From Roseateles sp. (lineage in GTDB: Bacteria; Pseudomonadota; Gammaproteobacteria; Burkholderiales; Burkholderiaceae_C): a DNA stretch of 64,000 nt. The DNA is taken from assembly GCA_016790285.1 (NCBI GenBank), contig JAEUPJ010000050.1:1-64000 (forward strand), in the 5' to 3' direction. Below the pieces are notes generated by a model. That model was not told the origin of the DNA. It ran no database searches and saw only the letters and a program-made list of their open reading frames with translations. This document shows positions 62,401 through 64,000 of the stretch, one piece after another. Each line of letters begins with the position of its first letter. Positions within the stretch are counted from its first letter, which is position 1. The position numbers were made by a program, and so were the translations under genes.

Positions 62401-62977
62401 CCGGCAAGGTCGACAGGAATGGCAGCGACAGGTGCAGGCCCGCCAGCTCGTGCCGGCGCTGCACCGGGCGGTCGTCGAAGGCGACCCGCCCGTCGACCAG
62501 CTCGATGTTGTAGACCGCGAACTCCGGGTCGGGCGTGTCCGGGGCGCCCGCGGTGGCGGGCTGGCCCGCCAGCCGCTTCAGGATGTCGTCCACGTCGTAG
62601 TGGCCTTCCGACGTGCGGGCCAGCTGCAGGGTCGGCCGCGTCAGCACCAGGGACTCCACCACCGCCCGCCCACGCAAAAGCGAGCGCAGGGACAGCGCCA
62701 CATCCAGCCGCTCCAAGGTGAACAAGGGCGCCGAGGCCGCCGTGAGGCCGCCCACGCGCACCTCTTGCAGGACGACGGCCAGCCGCCAGGGCTGCACCTG
62801 CGCCTGTCCGACCTGCACGGGTCGGCCGAGCGCCTCGCTGGCGAGTGTGGCGCCGCGGCCCAAGATCCAACCCGGCAGGGCCAGCGTCGCGATCAGCAAC
62901 AGCAGCGTGACCAGGGCCGACACGGCGGCCAGCGTCCAGAGGGCAAGGCGGGCGGGGGAACGGGAAGCTGTCGTCAC
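59495..62977 (-). CDS. Giant DUF748 (AsmA-like) envelope protein
   Basis: An 1160-aa protein with one N-terminal transmembrane helix (about 12-38) and a very long beta-rich periplasmic body. AsmA-like and DUF748 features include LGRPVQVGQAQVQPWRLAVV, DLDVALSLRSLL-like strands repeated several times, and a C-terminal region with IDVNLPVSGSLSDPEFSVGG and an OmpA-like VQLTLTGWAGIAAES end. Members of this wider group form bridge-like grooves that carry phospholipids between membranes. It lies 10 bp upstream of msrA in transcription. Confidence 0.88.
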   Translation of the reverse strand: MTTASRSPARLALWTLAAVSALVTLLLLIATLALPGWILGRGATLASEALGRPVQVGQAQVQPWRLAVVLQEVRVGGLTAASAPLFTLERLDVALSLRSLLRGRAVVESLVLTRPTLQLARTSEGHYDVDDILKRLAGQPATAGAPDTPDPEFAVYNIELVDGRVAFDDRPVQRRHELAGLHLSLPFLSTLPADVTVKVQPELRGTLDGVAFDSRGEALPFADAASARLSFKLAGLDLAPLAAYLPASLPVRLATGRLDADIALDFAERPRQTPGVKISGLLQLHDLALNQPDGQPLLAFKRLRLPLADVQPLRRQAALGRVQLDSPRLQWRPRPAAADAGRDAAPDAAGAPWQASVAGVEVTDGRVAFRDLNFDAVQLQLGALAWPLKAPAELQASLRLDQATLSAKATLGPEQLQADAQLTGLALERLSAWLPLPGGARLQAGLSTQLGLTVPQPLAPGAADRARVTLSALRLNDARLALPGAPRFATLASAELDKASLDVATRTLDVGQLSLQAPRVQLAREADGRLNLAALLPASDAGAAADAAPWQLKLVGLSVERGALRWHDLAVAAVMPAVALAVEPLKLKLGPLTWPAKAPVAAQVAAQLAPLGANDQPVAASAGSLQWTGRLALAPLAMTGSLQAQALPLHLFNAYLDPAWGLQLQRAELGARAEFDANQQTDGGWAAKVEGQVRVGPLALLQARVSDGQRVIGEDLLSWQSLQLDGLQLALAPGRAPRLAVKDAQLDDAYARLIVNEQGRFNLRDIGPAEAARAAAAPVAAASSPAPEVSAERIRVNRGIVDFSDRFVRPNYSARLSELQGSLGAFSSTDPAMAPLTVRGKVAGTGLLEIDGQLKPGSPPAMDIAANATDIELAPLSPYAAKYAGYAIERGKLSTRLRYQVQPGGQLVASNQIILNQLTFGERVDSPDATALPVRFAVALLKDRDGVIDVNLPVSGSLSDPEFSVGGLVWKLFLNLIGKALTSPFALFSGSDSPEEAQVGFEPGRMEISAVDQLDRVARLLTDRPGVQLTLTGWAGIAAESQAVREQLLDRALRAESAPTPDAALKRLYQASKLPNKPRNLLGLPKDLPPEQMRGLLLGSYTVDPEALRQLALARATAVRDALLARGAPNARVFLAAPKVCDEACDEAWRPHVELSLGAH

Positions 62978-62993
62978 GGCAGACGCATTATTG

Positions 62994-63803
62994 ATGTCGG
63001 CGATGATGCCGACGGTGATGCACCTCGACTATTCCGGCTTCAAGACCTTGCTGCTGGCGGTGGCCCTGCCGCCGGCCCCTTTCCTGCTGCTCGCCGCCTG
63101 GGGTGGCTGGCGGCTGCACCGGCGCCGCCGCGCGGGCGGCTGGCTGCTGGCCGTGGCGCTTGCGGGCATCTGGTTGTCCGGCACCGAGGCCGCCGCGGAA
63201 CTGCTGATCCGGGCCAGCGGCCGCCCTCCGATGTTGACCCCGGAGGCCGCCCAGGCCCTGCGCGGGCAACCGGGCGGCGCCGTGCTCGTGCTCGGCGGCG
63301 GCGTGCGGCAGCTGGCGCCCGAATACGGGGCCGGCGCGCCCAGCCCCATCACCAGTGAACGCCTGGCCTATGGCGTGTGGCTGGCTCGCCGCACCGGTTG
63401 GCCGCTCGGTTTTTCGGGCGGCATCGGCTGGACGGCGACCGAGCTCAAGCAGGCCGAATCCGTCACCGTGGGCCGCGTGGCCGCCCAGGACTACGGGCTG
63501 CCCCTGCGCTGGGCCGAGGGCAGTTCGCGTGACACGCGCGAGAACGCCATCCACACCCTGCCCCTGCTGGCGGCCGATGGCGTCAAGCAGGTCATCCTCG
63601 TGACGCACGACATGCACATGCGTCGGGCGCTGCGCGCCTTCGAAGGCGAAGCGGCGCGCCTGGGGATCCGGCTGCTGCCGGCGCCCGTGGGCGTGCGCGA
63701 GGACGGCATGGGCAGCTTCGACGACTGGTGCCCGTCTGTCACCGGCTTTGCCAGGGTCCGGTATGTCGTGTACGAAACGCTGGCCTGGTGGGCGGGGCGG
63801 TGA
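62994..63803 (+). CDS. DUF218 (YdcF/ElyC-like) membrane protein
   Basis: A 269-aa protein with two N-terminal membrane helices and a DUF218 domain: GAVLVLGGGVRQLAPEYG, LGFSGGIGW, SSRDTRENAIHTLPLL and VILVTHDMHMRRALRAFEGE. ElyC, the E. coli relative, affects peptidoglycan precursor and envelope integrity. Several in-frame ATGs (62994, 63003, 63006, 63018) exist; the first is given. It diverges from the DUF748 gene with only 16 bp between starts, so promoters lie inside coding sequence. Confidence 0.88.
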   Translation: MSAMMPTVMHLDYSGFKTLLLAVALPPAPFLLLAAWGGWRLHRRRRAGGWLLAVALAGIWLSGTEAAAELLIRASGRPPMLTPEAAQALRGQPGGAVLVLGGGVRQLAPEYGAGAPSPITSERLAYGVWLARRTGWPLGFSGGIGWTATELKQAESVTVGRVAAQDYGLPLRWAEGSSRDTRENAIHTLPLLAADGVKQVILVTHDMHMRRALRAFEGEAARLGIRLLPAPVGVREDGMGSFDDWCPSVTGFARVRYVVYETLAWWAGR

Positions 63804-63826
63804 AACGGCTGAGCCCCAAATAGAAA

Positions 63827-63854
63827 CCCCGCCGGGCTTTCGGGCCGGGCGGGG
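63827..63854 (+). terminator. GC-rich hairpin after the DUF218 gene
   Basis: CCCCGCC (63827-63833) pairs with GGCGGGG (63848-63854), with GGGC/GCCC-type pairing inside, 24 bp after the stop codon. No T-run follows, so termination would be hairpin-assisted. The remaining bases to 64000 contain a further TGGCGC/GCGCCA hairpin near 63905 and no gene. Confidence 0.5.
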
Positions 63855-64000
63855 CGGGTGGCGATGCCACCTTGGGGCTCCACGGCCATCTGCCGAGGGG
63901 CTCCTGGCGCGCAAAGATTGCGCCAGAGGGTGTGCCTGAATAGGCAACTCAACAATAGGCGACGCGCGTCACGCCTTCAAGAAGAGTTGCTGGAAAAGCG

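Noticed and set aside
59495-63358. Very long plus-strand frames opposite the DUF748 gene
   Set aside because: Antisense shadows of a 1160-aa gene with recognisable DUF748/AsmA features.
63880-64000. Small structured RNA at the end of the window
   Set aside because: Short inverted repeats (TGGCGC/GCGCCA) are present, but no promoter, T-run or recognisable RNA family could be seen before the sequence ends.

Overview
The window looks like a chromosomal segment of a high-GC betaproteobacterium of the Burkholderiales. The Roseateles/Mitsuaria/Rubrivivax-like group is my best guess, judged from GC-rich codon use and gene content rather than from any marker gene. No rRNA, tRNA or CRISPR array was seen.

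Region 1 (1-1109) is a scar: two copies of an IS21-type end repeat abut a 5'-truncated remnant of a HEPN-like gene, followed by a 71-aa orphan gene on the minus strand.

Region 2 (1282-26748) is one long plus-strand type VI secretion (T6SS) operon. A textbook sigma-54 promoter precedes it (TGGCACG-N4-TTGC, 1352-1366). The order is a fused tssB-tssC sheath gene, hcp, tssE, tssF, tssG, vgrG, a DUF2169/pentapeptide/DUF3540/DUF4150 (PAAR-like) spike block, tssJ, tssK, tssL, tssM and tssA. Four cargo-like genes follow: a HopA1-like protein, a methyltransferase-like/TPR/GNAT fusion, a candidate zinc-dependent deaminase toxin and a 124-aa partner. No tssH/clpV is present. This block, with its fused sheath and effector-like tail, is the most novel part of the window.

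Region 3 (26760-31678) holds small genes and regulators: a 109-aa orphan, a DUF6150 protein, a SPOR-domain protein, a sigma-54 activator with GAFTDA in place of GAFTGA and the likely switch for the T6SS promoter, a hybrid histidine kinase, and a 32-aa membrane peptide gene with its own promoter and terminator.

Region 4 (31705-44431) is a 12.5-kb operon that could convert beta-1,4-galactan to pyruvate and glyceraldehyde-3-phosphate. GH53 galactanase and GH35 beta-galactosidase release galactose, and an AraFGH-type ABC importer takes it up. An SDR galactose dehydrogenase and an SMP-30 lactonase make galactonate, and DgoD, DgoK and DgoA complete the De Ley-Doudoroff route. A LysR regulator ends the operon, and a perfect AGCTAT-N11-ATAGCT dyad lies in front of it.

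Region 5 (44452-64000) is mostly housekeeping and accessory genes: a dihydrolipoamide-dehydrogenase-like flavoprotein, xthA, a membrane DUF2235 hydrolase, DUF4287 and a CAT-like acetyltransferase. An orphan LuxR-type receptor sits beside a lux-box-like dyad, an 18-residue ORF and a small alpha-CTD-like protein. Then come a PaaI-type thioesterase, edd-eda, chaC, a MocA-like nucleotidyltransferase and pdxH. A minus-strand set of msrA, ABC ATPase, FtsX-like permease with a His-rich loop and DUF3299 resembles the zinc-responsive PA4063-PA4066 type locus. The window closes with a giant DUF748 protein and a DUF218/YdcF protein.
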